Source of the DNA: Methanoprimaticola sp047501175
GTDB lineage: Archaea; Thermoplasmatota; Thermoplasmata; Methanomassiliicoccales; Methanomethylophilaceae
DNA length: 64,000 nucleotides
NCBI RefSeq assembly: GCF_047501175.1
Contig: NZ_JBEQWH010000003.1
Coordinates: 1 to 64,000 of the forward strand
Reading direction: 5' to 3'
Below the pieces are notes generated by a model, which was not told where the DNA came from, made no database searches, and was given only the letters and a program-made list of their open reading frames with translations. The translations under genes and the position numbers were made by a program. Positions 1-7,995 of the stretch are shown here, piece after piece; position 1 is the stretch's first letter; every line of letters starts with the position of its first letter.

Positions 1-172
1 ACCGTTTCAAATCCACGAGGATGTCTATATGACACCAGAATTAGGAAACACACTACCTTCCCATAGGGGGACGTGACGGGTCTATCGGACGGGCACCACC
101 TCCATATTTTTTAGGTGCTACCGTTAATCGGCAGGCCGACATTACGGCTCGGACGAGAGCACGGGGTAAACA

Positions 173-180
173 CTTATATG
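173..180 (+). promoter_or_regulatory. TATA-like box of the coiled-coil protein gene
   Basis: CTTATATG lies about 80 nt before the chosen start codon, predicting a transcript start near 200-205 and a short leader. The leader holds two small inverted repeats: GACCC/GGGTC (194-213) and GTCATG/CATGAC with a 7-nt spacer (211-229). Either could be a hairpin or an operator. Bases 1-172 carry no gene I can support. Confidence 0.45.
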
Positions 181-255
181 GGAGTTGATGATAGACCCCC
201 TTTGAAGTGGGTCATGCTTAACTCATGACCGCGTCGAATGTTTGAGTGTGGATTT

Positions 256-1242
256 ATGGAAGGTTTTACGGAGGAAGTACAGCAGCAGGATTCTCAGATG
301 GAGGAGCAGGAAGTCATGGTCAATGAGGCACAGACAGAAGCCCCCGTCGAGGAGCAGCCTGCGACCGAAGAGACCGCTTCGGATGCAAACCGCGAGAGCC
401 TCAACGAAGAGGCAGACATGCACAGGAAGAAGCGCGACGAGCTCAACGCCCAGACCAAGGAGTGGAAGTCCAAGAGGGACGCCCTCAACGGACAGGTCAG
501 GGAGCTTGTCGACGAGGCCGGAAAGTGCAGAGAGGAGCGCGACTCCTTCAATCAGAAGGTCAGGGAGACGAAAGAGTTCAGGGACGAGTGGAACCAGAAG
601 GTCAGCGCCCTGAAAGAGCAGCTCGCCCCCTACCGCAGCGAGAAGTCCGACGACAGGAACGAGGTTCCCGTCAAGCAGCTGAAGAAACAGCTCCAGGACC
701 TTGAGTACACCCAGATGACCAAGTCCCTCGGAAAGGACAAGGAGAACGAGATCGTCAAGCAGATCTCCTACCTCGCCAAGCAGATCGAGGAGAGGGAGAA
801 GGCCTATTCCGAGAACGATGAGGTCAAGGACCTTGTCCAGCAGCTCAGGGATGCTAAGGCAGAGGCCGAGACCTACCACCACCAGGTCTCCGAGTACGCC
901 GAGCAGGCCCAGGCGGCCCACGACAAGATGATCGGCTTCTACGAGCAGGCAGACAGGCTCAGAAAGGAGGCCGACGCAGCCCAGGCGAAGTTCGTCGAGT
1001 GCAAGCAGGCGGCCGATGAGGAGCACCGCAAGCACATCGAGCAGATCAAGTCCGTCCACGAGATCGACAGGGATGCCACCGGATTCCGCGGCTCCAAGAA
1101 GGGCGGTGCGGCACGCGGCGGAAAGAAGCGCGCCGACGTCGAGGGCAAGAAGGAAGCCAAGGAGATCTTCGAGAGATTCAAGGCAGGAGAGAAGCTCTCC
1201 ACCGAGGACCTCATGGCTCTCCAGAAGTCTGGATACCTCTGA
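256..1242 (+). CDS. archaeal coiled-coil protein (COG1340-like)
   Basis: The product is about 328 residues with no signal peptide or membrane segment. From roughly residue 45 to 270 it is almost continuous charged helix rich in Glu, Lys, Arg, Gln and Ala, with repeated K-R-D-x-L-N type segments typical of long coiled coils. A basic Gly/Lys/Arg linker (GSKKGGAARGGKKR) follows, then a short helical tail. This matches the style of the uncharacterised archaeal coiled-coil family COG1340; its function is unknown to me, though a structural or scaffolding role is plausible. I chose ATG 256; an in-frame ATG at 238 would add six residues. The gene is monocistronic, with its own TATA-like box and a downstream hairpin. 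Confidence 0.75.
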   Translation: MEGFTEEVQQQDSQMEEQEVMVNEAQTEAPVEEQPATEETASDANRESLNEEADMHRKKRDELNAQTKEWKSKRDALNGQVRELVDEAGKCREERDSFNQKVRETKEFRDEWNQKVSALKEQLAPYRSEKSDDRNEVPVKQLKKQLQDLEYTQMTKSLGKDKENEIVKQISYLAKQIEEREKAYSENDEVKDLVQQLRDAKAEAETYHHQVSEYAEQAQAAHDKMIGFYEQADRLRKEADAAQAKFVECKQAADEEHRKHIEQIKSVHEIDRDATGFRGSKKGGAARGGKKRADVEGKKEAKEIFERFKAGEKLSTEDLMALQKSGYL

Positions 1243-1251
1243 TTCTAAACC

Positions 1252-1267
1252 GGGGGCTCCGGCCCCC
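1252..1267 (+). terminator. hairpin after the coiled-coil gene
   Basis: A perfect 6-bp GC stem (GGGGGC/GCCCCC) with a TCCG loop starts ten bases after the stop codon and is followed by AAAACCCC. Its position fits a transcription end or 3' stabiliser. There is no long T tract, so classical intrinsic termination is uncertain. Confidence 0.5.
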
Positions 1268-1465
1268 AAAACCCCTTACCAATCAATCATAATACGTTAT
1301 TTATAAAGTGTTCACCTTTATTTTTAGAAATAACTTTAAATATTGCTGTTCCATTTGATGATTGCAGGGAACGGCCAGGCTGTAGAGTGCATCCCATCCC
1401 TTCTTATACTCTGGCCGATCCCACACCTTTTGTGCATTTCCGACTTCGAACCACCTTCGCGATTC

Positions 1466-1472
1466 TTTATAT
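1466..1472 (+). promoter_or_regulatory. TATA box of srp54
   Basis: TTTATAT lies about 30 nt upstream of ATG 1502, which predicts an essentially leaderless mRNA. It also argues against the longer open frame that starts at 1343, because that start would lie upstream of the promoter. Confidence 0.6.
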
Positions 1473-1501
1473 CCAATCGCGCGTATGGATGCGCGATTGA
1501 G

Positions 1502-2854
1502 ATGGTCTTGGAAGGACTTGGAAAATCCCTTAGGGGGGTATTGGGGCGCGTAGGACACGCCTCGTCAGTCGACGACGAGCTGATCAACGACATCTGCAAG
1601 GACCTCCAGCGTGCGCTGTTGGAAGCCGATGTGAACGTGAAGCTGGTCCTGGACGTGACGAACGGCGTGAAGGACCGCGCGAAGAATGAGCCTCCCGCCG
1701 CAGGGAAGAGCATGAAGCAGCACCTCACGCACATCATCTACGAGGAGCTCGTCAAGCTCGTCGACAACGGCGAGGGACTGTCCATGAAGCCCCAGACCAT
1801 CATGATGGTCGGACTCTACGGTCAAGGAAAGACCACCTCCACCGGGAAGCTCGCACTGTACTTCTCGAAGAAGGGATTCTCCGTCGGCCTCATCGGGGCC
1901 GATGTCTACAGGCCGGCCGCGCTCGACCAGCTGAAGCAGCTGGGCGAGAAGGTGAACGTCGACGTCTACGGGGAGCCCGGGGAGACGAATGCGGCGAAGA
2001 TCGTTGAGCACGGCATCGCCCATTTCAAGGACAAGAAGGTCGTCATCATCGATACGTCCGGACGCCATGCCCTGGAGGACGACCTCATCCAGGAGATAAA
2101 GGACATCGCCGCCGTCGCCAAGCCTGAGGAGAGGGTCCTCGTCCTGGACTCGCAGGTGGGCCAGCAGGCCGGACCCCAGGCCGAGGCGTTCCACAACGCC
2201 GTCGGCGTCACGGGGGTCATCCTCACCAAGATGGACGGAACCGCCAAGGGGGGCGGTGCGATCTCCGCGATGGCCAAGACCAAGGCTAGGATCGTGTTCA
2301 TCGGTACCGGGGAGCACATACGCGACCTGGAGCCGTTCGACGCTAACCGCTTCATATCGCGCCTGCTGGGGATGGGGGACATGTCCGCCCTGATGGAGAT
2401 GGCGTCCGAGGAGATCGGCGAGGACGAGGCCATGGAGAAGGTCAGCCGCGCCATCATGACCGGCAAGTTCAACCTCAACGACATGTACTACCAGATGGCG
2501 GCCGTCGGGAAGATGGGGACGCTCCAGAAGCTGATGAGCATGCTTCCCGGCATGAGCAACTATGAGGACAAGATCGACTACGAGGCCTCGCAGAAGAAGC
2601 TCTCCGTGTTCCGCACGATCATGGACTCCATGACCGCGGAGGAGAAGGAGGACCCGTCCCTGATCAAGGCGAAGCGCATCGACAGGATAGCCGCCGGTGC
2701 CGGGGTCTCCAGCCACGACGTCCGCGAACTGCTGAAGCAGTACAACACGACCAAGAAGACCATGCAGTCGTTCGGCAAGGACCGTAAGATGCGCAAGCAG
2801 ATGATGAAGCAGCTCGGAGGCGTCGACCTGGACAGCCTCAAGGACCTGCAGTGA
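1502..2854 (+). CDS. srp54: signal recognition particle protein Srp54
   Basis: SRP54 is the GTPase that binds signal sequences and 7S RNA and targets ribosomes to the membrane with FtsY. The product is 450 residues, the usual archaeal size. The helical N domain spans about 1-95. The G domain starts with GLYGQGKTT (104-112) and continues with DVYRPAA (134-140), a DTSGRH switch and TKMDGTAKGG. The Met-rich M domain occupies roughly the last 150 residues (MLPGM, RIAAGAGVS, MMKQLGG). I chose ATG 1502 because homology begins there and a TATA box sits 30 nt upstream; the frame is open to 1343 but that part is not family-like. trmY follows after four bases, so the two are probably co-transcribed. 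Confidence 0.95.
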   Translation: MVLEGLGKSLRGVLGRVGHASSVDDELINDICKDLQRALLEADVNVKLVLDVTNGVKDRAKNEPPAAGKSMKQHLTHIIYEELVKLVDNGEGLSMKPQTIMMVGLYGQGKTTSTGKLALYFSKKGFSVGLIGADVYRPAALDQLKQLGEKVNVDVYGEPGETNAAKIVEHGIAHFKDKKVVIIDTSGRHALEDDLIQEIKDIAAVAKPEERVLVLDSQVGQQAGPQAEAFHNAVGVTGVILTKMDGTAKGGGAISAMAKTKARIVFIGTGEHIRDLEPFDANRFISRLLGMGDMSALMEMASEEIGEDEAMEKVSRAIMTGKFNLNDMYYQMAAVGKMGTLQKLMSMLPGMSNYEDKIDYEASQKKLSVFRTIMDSMTAEEKEDPSLIKAKRIDRIAAGAGVSSHDVRELLKQYNTTKKTMQSFGKDRKMRKQMMKQLGGVDLDSLKDLQ

Positions 2855-2858
2855 TCCG

Positions 2859-3452
2859 ATGAGGCGCTTCGTGATCACGGGGCATCGCGCATGCACCACC
2901 GGCGATTTCAAACTGGACGACCTGGCCGGAGGGGCGGGGAGGCTCGACATACTGGTGAGATGCGCCAACTCGTCGCTCTTCCTGAGCCACGGCATACGCA
3001 AGGACGTGGAGGTCTACCTGGTCCTGGAAGGAGGCGACGACGCCCCCAAGACCGTGATATTCAAGGGGGAACATGCGAGATACCTCAACCCCGACGAGAG
3101 GAGCACGGCATCGCTCATACGCAACGCGCTCATGAAACCCGTCGGGAAGGACGAGGAGGTCCAGTCCACACCCGGGGTGTACGTCACCAGGATGTCGTTC
3201 TCCGACGTCCTGAGGAAGCTCTCCGAGGACGGGAAGATAATCTACCTCAAGGAGGACGGCACGGACTGCAGGGACTACGAGTTCCCGGACAACCCCGTGT
3301 TCGTCATGGGCGACAACCAGGACCCCACGCCCGAAGAGGAGGCTATGATAGAATCGTACGGTCCGGACAGGATATGCCTCGGACCGGTCAGCCTGCACGC
3401 AAACCACTGCATCGTCATAGTCCAGAACGAGATGGACCGCAGGGAGGCATGA
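2859..3452 (+). CDS. trmY: tRNA pseudouridine-54 N1-methyltransferase TrmY
   Basis: TrmY is the archaeal SPOUT methyltransferase (DUF358/COG1901) that makes N1-methylpseudouridine at position 54 of the tRNA T-loop. The 197-residue product has the family N-terminus (FVITGHRA) and the C-terminal SAM-binding knot region with FVMGDNQDPTPEE, CLGPVSLHANH and IVIVQNEMD. It starts four bases after srp54, and its TGA overlaps the ATG of the zinc-ribbon gene (ATGA), so translation is probably coupled. Length and motifs are normal for the family. Confidence 0.92.
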   Translation: MRRFVITGHRACTTGDFKLDDLAGGAGRLDILVRCANSSLFLSHGIRKDVEVYLVLEGGDDAPKTVIFKGEHARYLNPDERSTASLIRNALMKPVGKDEEVQSTPGVYVTRMSFSDVLRKLSEDGKIIYLKEDGTDCRDYEFPDNPVFVMGDNQDPTPEEEAMIESYGPDRICLGPVSLHANHCIVIVQNEMDRREA

Positions 3453-3658
3453 AAATGGCAGAATCAACAGTAGAGAGGATACCGCAGCACCGCCATTGCG
3501 AGCACTGCGGGAAGGCATTCGTGGGCGAGGGCAAGTTCTGCAGCAACGAGTGCAAATCGGTCGCGAGCGCGGATGTGAAGAAACAGCTCAAGAAGCTGTC
3601 CTTGATCTGGGTGGCCCTGGTGGCCGTCGTCGTGGTCTGTGTAGTGGTCAGCCTATGA
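3449..3658 (+). CDS. small zinc-ribbon membrane protein (DUF2116-like)
   Basis: A 69-residue protein. An N-terminal treble-clef or ribbon-like knuckle (CEHCGKAF then FCSNEC) gives four Cys in a C-x2-C...C-x3-C pattern. A basic linker (KKQLKKL) and one C-terminal hydrophobic helix of about 18 residues follow, so it looks like a tail-anchored cytoplasmic zinc finger. Small archaeal DUF2116-type proteins have this design; their role is unknown to me. It overlaps trmY by four bases and the next gene's ATG by four bases. An internal ATG at 3455 is an alternative start. Confidence 0.8.
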   Translation: MKMAESTVERIPQHRHCEHCGKAFVGEGKFCSNECKSVASADVKKQLKKLSLIWVALVAVVVVCVVVSL

Positions 3659-4602
3659 CGACGTCTGCGGTCGCGGGCACGTTCGGCGTCCTCCACGAGG
3701 GGCACAAGGCCCTCATCAGAAGGGCGTTCGAGACCGGTGACAGGGTCCTGGTCGGCATAACGTCCGACGAGATGTCATCAGGGGGCCGCGAGGTCTCCGT
3801 CCCGCTGGAGATAAGGATGAGGGAGCTGAGACGCTTCCTGGACACCTTCGGCAGATACGACCTGTTCGTCATAGACGACATCTACGGTCCGTCCGACAAG
3901 ATGGACGACGTGGACGTGCTGGTCGTGTCGGAGGAGAGCCTCCCCAACGGTAGGCTGATCAACGAGAGGAGGGAGTCCCGCGGGATCCGGAAATTGGAGC
4001 TGTCCGTGGTGCCTCTGATAAACGCGGACGACGGCGGGAAGATCAGCGCCTCCGCCATACTCAGGGGAGAGTACAGCCGCTCCGGGAGGAGGGACGTCAT
4101 CGACATCGCCGTCGGGTCCCTGAACCCGGTTAAGGTGCAGGCGGTCCGCAACGTCATGGAGAGGATATACGGCGAGGTCAGGATCACGGCCGTGGACGTC
4201 CAGGGGGATGTCCCGCAGCAGCCGTTCGGCGACGAGACCCGTCTCGGGGCCGAGAACAGGTCCAGGAACGCCCTGGGGGGCCACGACCTGGGCGTGGGCA
4301 TCGAGGCAGGGGTGTTCGAGTTCCCCGACGGCCTCTACGACATCCAGCACTGCGCCGTCACCGACAGGGGCGGCAGGACCACGTACGGACAGGGCTCCGG
4401 GTTCAGATACCCCGACGACATCGCCGGACTGGTGAGGGGCGGGATGACCGTGGGGGATGCCGTGAGGAGACTCTACGGGAACAACGGGATCGGTAAGCGC
4501 CAGGGCGCGGTCGGCATGCTCAGCAAGGGGCTCCTGGACCGCCTGGGCCTGACCGAGCAGTCCGTGACCGCGGCCATGATACCGCGCATCTGGGAGGGAT
4601 GA
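3655..4602 (+). CDS. fusion of phosphopantetheine adenylyltransferase and DUF84 NTP phosphatase
   Basis: A 315-residue fusion. Residues 1-150 are an archaeal CoaD-type adenylyltransferase (nucleotidyltransferase motif TFGVLHEGHK), which makes dephospho-CoA from phosphopantetheine and ATP. Residues from about 155 to the end are a YjjX/DUF84 inosine/xanthosine triphosphatase (VGSLNPVKVQAVRN, QPFGDETRLGAENRSRNA), which removes non-canonical NTPs. This fused architecture is known in the Thermoplasma lineage from memory of family models, so it supports a Thermoplasmata origin. ATG 3655 overlaps the previous stop, and the stop overlaps the next ATG. Both active-site signatures look intact. Confidence 0.88.
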   Translation: MTTSAVAGTFGVLHEGHKALIRRAFETGDRVLVGITSDEMSSGGREVSVPLEIRMRELRRFLDTFGRYDLFVIDDIYGPSDKMDDVDVLVVSEESLPNGRLINERRESRGIRKLELSVVPLINADDGGKISASAILRGEYSRSGRRDVIDIAVGSLNPVKVQAVRNVMERIYGEVRITAVDVQGDVPQQPFGDETRLGAENRSRNALGGHDLGVGIEAGVFEFPDGLYDIQHCAVTDRGGRTTYGQGSGFRYPDDIAGLVRGGMTVGDAVRRLYGNNGIGKRQGAVGMLSKGLLDRLGLTEQSVTAAMIPRIWEG

Positions 4603-6158
4603 TCCTGTTCGACAGGCAACGCATACGCACCGGGTCCAGATACCTGACCGACGAATCCAAGACGACGGGCAGCGCGGAGTACGTCGTCACGCCGAACGAC
4701 GGCAACGAGCTCCGCGAGGCGATGAGGGTCAACCATTCCAAGGGCAACAGGATGACGGTGAGCGCCATGAGGACCGGCGTCTGCGGGGGATGCGTCCCCA
4801 ACGGGGGCTACGTTCTATCCCTCGAGAGGATGACCGGGGTCATCGGGATCGGGAGGGACGAGCGGGGATACTTCGCCAGGGTCCTGCCCTGTACCACGGT
4901 CCGCGAGCTGAACAGGGTCCTGACGACCCGCGACTTCTCCAGGCTCGTGGACGTGACGCCCGGTGCGGTCGAATCGCTGAAGGGCGAGGCGACCCCTTGG
5001 TTCTATCCGATAGACCCCACGGAGCTGGACGGCTCCATCGGGGGGAACATCGCCTGCAACTCCTCCGGTCCCAGGACGTTCAAGTACGGGCCGACGCGCG
5101 ACTGGGTCAGGAGGCTCGATATAGTCCTGGCGGACGGCCAGGGCATGGACATAACGCGCGGCGAGTTCAAAGCCGAGGGGAGGCGCATGACCTTCCCCGC
5201 GGGAAGGGAGCTGTACTCCTTCGAGATACCGGGGTACGACTTCAACCGCAACGTGAAAAACGCGACGGGGCCGATGATCGAGGAGGACATGGACCTCGTG
5301 GACCTGTTCATAGGGTCCGAGGGGATATTCGGCATCATAGCCGAGGCAGATGTGTACCTCGCACCGTGGCATCCCCTGCTGTCCCTGATCCTGTTCTTCC
5401 GGACCGACGAGGACGCGATCGGGACCATCCGCGACATCCGCAACGACGGATCGATAGACCCGGAGTTCCTGGAGTACATGGACTGCAGATCCATAGAACT
5501 GGTCCGCAGGACCATGGACGGGGACCCTGCGCTGATACGCATCCCGGCACTGCCCGAGTACGCCGGTTCCGCCGTGTTCCTGGACCTGAACGAGGATGAG
5601 AACATCGAGGGCAGGATCGCAAAGATAGGCAGGATCGCCGAGGCCCACGGGGGGTCGCTCTCCAGGACCTGGTGCGGCAGGGACGCCCAGAGCCGCGAAA
5701 GGATGAGGGAGCTCAGACATTCCGTCCCCAGGACGATATTCGAATACGTCGCATCCCTGAAGGGCTCCATGCCGGACATCCACAAGATGGGCACCGACAT
5801 GTCCGTCCCGGACGATGCGGCCGACGAGATGATGGCGTTCTACAAGGAGAGGCTCGACGGATCCGGGCTCGAATACGTCATATTCGGTCACATGGGCGAC
5901 AACCACCCCCATGTGGAGATCATACTCAAATCGATGGAGGACTTCGAGAAGGCGAAACGCGTGTACGCCGAGTTCGCCGAGAAGGCGATAGAGCTCGGAG
6001 GGTCCCCCAGCGCCGAGCACGGCATCGGGAAGATCAAGCGCGAGTACATGCGCATGATGTACGGTGACGAGGGGATCGCGGGACTCCGCAGGATCAAGGA
6101 CACCATGGACCCCAAGGGAATGCTGTGCCCCGGTAACATCCTGGAGGAGACACGATGA
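4599..6158 (+). CDS. FAD-linked 2-hydroxyacid oxidase/dehydrogenase (GlcD/LctD-like)
   Basis: A flavoprotein of the GlcD/D-lactate dehydrogenase type, 519 residues, somewhat longer than the usual 460-470. The PCMH-type FAD domain carries SIGGNIACNSSGPRTFKYG. The C-terminal FAD-oxidase domain ends with FGHMGDNHPHVEI and PSAEHGIGKIKREYM, whose His residues belong to the 2-hydroxyacid site. It should oxidise a D-2-hydroxyacid such as lactate or glycolate; the exact substrate cannot be read from sequence. It overlaps etfB by four bases, so the likely electron acceptor is the EtfBA pair encoded next. That arrangement resembles the ferredoxin/NAD-linked electron-confurcating lactate dehydrogenase of acetogens. 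Confurcation here is inference. Confidence 0.85.
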   Translation: MILFDRQRIRTGSRYLTDESKTTGSAEYVVTPNDGNELREAMRVNHSKGNRMTVSAMRTGVCGGCVPNGGYVLSLERMTGVIGIGRDERGYFARVLPCTTVRELNRVLTTRDFSRLVDVTPGAVESLKGEATPWFYPIDPTELDGSIGGNIACNSSGPRTFKYGPTRDWVRRLDIVLADGQGMDITRGEFKAEGRRMTFPAGRELYSFEIPGYDFNRNVKNATGPMIEEDMDLVDLFIGSEGIFGIIAEADVYLAPWHPLLSLILFFRTDEDAIGTIRDIRNDGSIDPEFLEYMDCRSIELVRRTMDGDPALIRIPALPEYAGSAVFLDLNEDENIEGRIAKIGRIAEAHGGSLSRTWCGRDAQSRERMRELRHSVPRTIFEYVASLKGSMPDIHKMGTDMSVPDDAADEMMAFYKERLDGSGLEYVIFGHMGDNHPHVEIILKSMEDFEKAKRVYAEFAEKAIELGGSPSAEHGIGKIKREYMRMMYGDEGIAGLRRIKDTMDPKGMLCPGNILEETR

Positions 6159-6931
6159 GATTCATAGTGTTCGTGAAACAGGTGCCTGACACATACAACG
6201 TCCCCTTGGACGAGAACGGCTCCCTCATAAGGGCGGGGGTCCCGTCGATCCTCAACCCGTACTGCGAGCAGGCGCTCTGCTCCATGCTGTCGTTGAAAAA
6301 GGCCGGGGACACGGTGTCCGCGGTCACGATGGGGCCTCCGGGTGCCTCAGAGGCACTGAGGAGATGCCTCGAGCTGGGCGCCGACGACGCCACGCTGCTC
6401 ACCGACAGGGACTTCGCGGGTGCGGACACCCATGCCACATCCAGGGTTCTCGCCGCGTACGTAGGGAGATTCGAGCAGGATGCGGACCTCCTCGTGTTCG
6501 GCCGTCAGGCCATCGACGGCGATACGGGACAGGTCCCTGCCAGCGTGGCCCAGCTCCTGGCGGTCCAACAGTTCTCGTACACCACCGGACTGGAGGCCGA
6601 TGCGGACGGATTCGTCGCACATCAGGACTACGACACGTTCAGGAGGGTTGCCAGGGTACCGCGCGGATCGGTTGTGTCATTCGGCACCGTGGACCCGAAC
6701 GGGCACCTCCCTACCGCCGAGATGTATCTCGAGGCGAGGTCGAAGGAGATCAGGACGCTGGGACGTGTCGACATCGGGCTCGGCCTGTACTCCGTGGGTC
6801 TCAGGGGATCGCTGACGAGGATAGTGTCGACCGAGACCGTGAAGAGCTCCCGCAAGGGGATGAAGGTGGAGATCACCGACCCGGCGAAGGCCGCGGAGTT
6901 CATATTGAGGGAATCGGAGGCGGTGAGATGA
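6155..6931 (+). CDS. etfB: electron transfer flavoprotein, beta subunit
   Basis: EtfB forms the soluble EtfAB flavoprotein that takes electrons from dehydrogenases. The 258-residue product has the family start (FVKQVPDTYNVPLDENG, then ILNPYCEQAL), the adenine-nucleotide-binding stretch LVFGRQAIDGDTGQVPA, and the basic SSRKGMKVEITDP segment near the C-terminus. It sits between the FAD oxidase and etfA with four-base overlaps on both sides, so the three products are expected in equal amounts and one complex. Whether its FAD bifurcates electrons is not decided by what I can read. Confidence 0.92.
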   Translation: MRFIVFVKQVPDTYNVPLDENGSLIRAGVPSILNPYCEQALCSMLSLKKAGDTVSAVTMGPPGASEALRRCLELGADDATLLTDRDFAGADTHATSRVLAAYVGRFEQDADLLVFGRQAIDGDTGQVPASVAQLLAVQQFSYTTGLEADADGFVAHQDYDTFRRVARVPRGSVVSFGTVDPNGHLPTAEMYLEARSKEIRTLGRVDIGLGLYSVGLRGSLTRIVSTETVKSSRKGMKVEITDPAKAAEFILRESEAVR

Positions 6932-7995
6932 GCGGATGCGAGGGAGGATCGTGCTCCACATGCTCCAGCGGAGGGGACGACCCCGACAGGCTTCCCCCCG
7001 GAATGCTCAAATGCTACGACCTCAACCAGTCGACGGCCGACGGGGCGCTCGTCCTGGTCGAGACCGTCAGGGACGGCGATTCCGTCCGTCTGACCGATGT
7101 CAGCGCGGAGATGCTCGGCATGGCCGACAGGGTCTGCGAGGGAAGGCTGTTCGCGGTGGTGTTCGGAGGGCTCGAGATCAAGCCTCTGTACCCGGAGATC
7201 TTCGGGTACGGGACGGACACGCTCTACCATGTGAGGGACAGGCGTCTCGAGACGTACATGCCCGAGGCGTACGCCGAATGCATATGCGACATAATCGAGA
7301 GGGTCAACCCGGCGACCGTGCTGTTCGGGGCCACGCCCACCGGCCGCGAGATCGCGCCCCGTGTCGCATCCGCCATCGGAGCGGGCCTCACGGCGGACTG
7401 TACCGGAATCCGGACCGACGGCAGGAGGATGACCGTCACGCGTCCCGCGTTCGGCGGGACCATCATGGCGGACATAGACTGCGTGGGATTCCCACAGATG
7501 GCGACGATACGCCCAGGGACCTTCCCCCTTCCCGAAAAGAAGGAGGGTCAGGGGACCGCGATATACTGGCAGTATCCGGGCGACACCGTGAAGGACGTGA
7601 TGTCTGACGAGCCATCCGATGACGAGGAGGATGACATCCGGGACGCCAGGATACTGATCTCCCTCGGAGACGGGATACGCAGCAGGTCGTCCGTCGATGT
7701 CGCGGAATCGGTCGCCAGGAAGATGGGCGGCATGGTGTCATGCTCGCGCACGCTCGTCGAGAAGGGTTGGCTCCCGAGGTCCAGGCAGGTCGGCATATCC
7801 GGCAGGACTGTGTCCCCCGACCTGTACATCGCGTTCGGCATATCGGGGACGGCCCAGCACCGCGCGGGGATGATGGGCGCCAAGAGGATAATCGCAGTGA
7901 ACAAGGACCAGGATGCCCCGATCCACACGATCGCGGACCTGAGCCTCCTGGCGGATGCGGAAGAGGTTTTGAAAGCGCTCGATAGGTCACTTTGA
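6928..7995 (+). CDS. etfA: electron transfer flavoprotein, alpha subunit
   Basis: EtfA, 355 residues, is the partner of EtfB. The C-terminal FAD domain is clear: GISGRTVSPDLYIAFGISG followed by TAQHRAGM, then AVNKDQDAPI. The N-terminal half has the Rossmann-like region with GATPTGREIAPRVAS. The first twelve residues are unusual, with three Cys in CEGGSCSTC. Some bifurcating EtfA proteins carry an N-terminal ferredoxin-like extension; this one is too short for a full cluster domain but could bind a metal. It overlaps etfB by four bases. Its 3' end overlaps the convergent peroxiredoxin gene by nine bases. Confidence 0.92.
   Translation: MSGCEGGSCSTCSSGGDDPDRLPPGMLKCYDLNQSTADGALVLVETVRDGDSVRLTDVSAEMLGMADRVCEGRLFAVVFGGLEIKPLYPEIFGYGTDTLYHVRDRRLETYMPEAYAECICDIIERVNPATVLFGATPTGREIAPRVASAIGAGLTADCTGIRTDGRRMTVTRPAFGGTIMADIDCVGFPQMATIRPGTFPLPEKKEGQGTAIYWQYPGDTVKDVMSDEPSDDEEDDIRDARILISLGDGIRSRSSVDVAESVARKMGGMVSCSRTLVEKGWLPRSRQVGISGRTVSPDLYIAFGISGTAQHRAGMMGAKRIIAVNKDQDAPIHTIADLSLLADAEEVLKALDRSL

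Noticed and set aside
1..60. Possible CRISPR repeat at the left edge (GTTTC ... GAAAC, with a small TGTC/GACA stem inside).
   Set aside because: Only one copy is visible, no spacer-repeat periodicity can be shown, and no cas gene is in the window.
223..1269. 348-codon minus-strand frame opposite the coiled-coil gene.
   Set aside because: Leu/Gly/Val-biased antisense of a GC-rich coding sequence; the plus frame has clear coiled-coil composition, promoter and hairpin.
1343..1460. Possible C/D box RNA (TGATGA near 1358).
   Set aside because: No D box at suitable spacing and no terminal stem.
1343..1501. 53-codon N-terminal extension of Srp54.
   Set aside because: It precedes the TATA box and is not family-like; the homologous protein begins at 1502.
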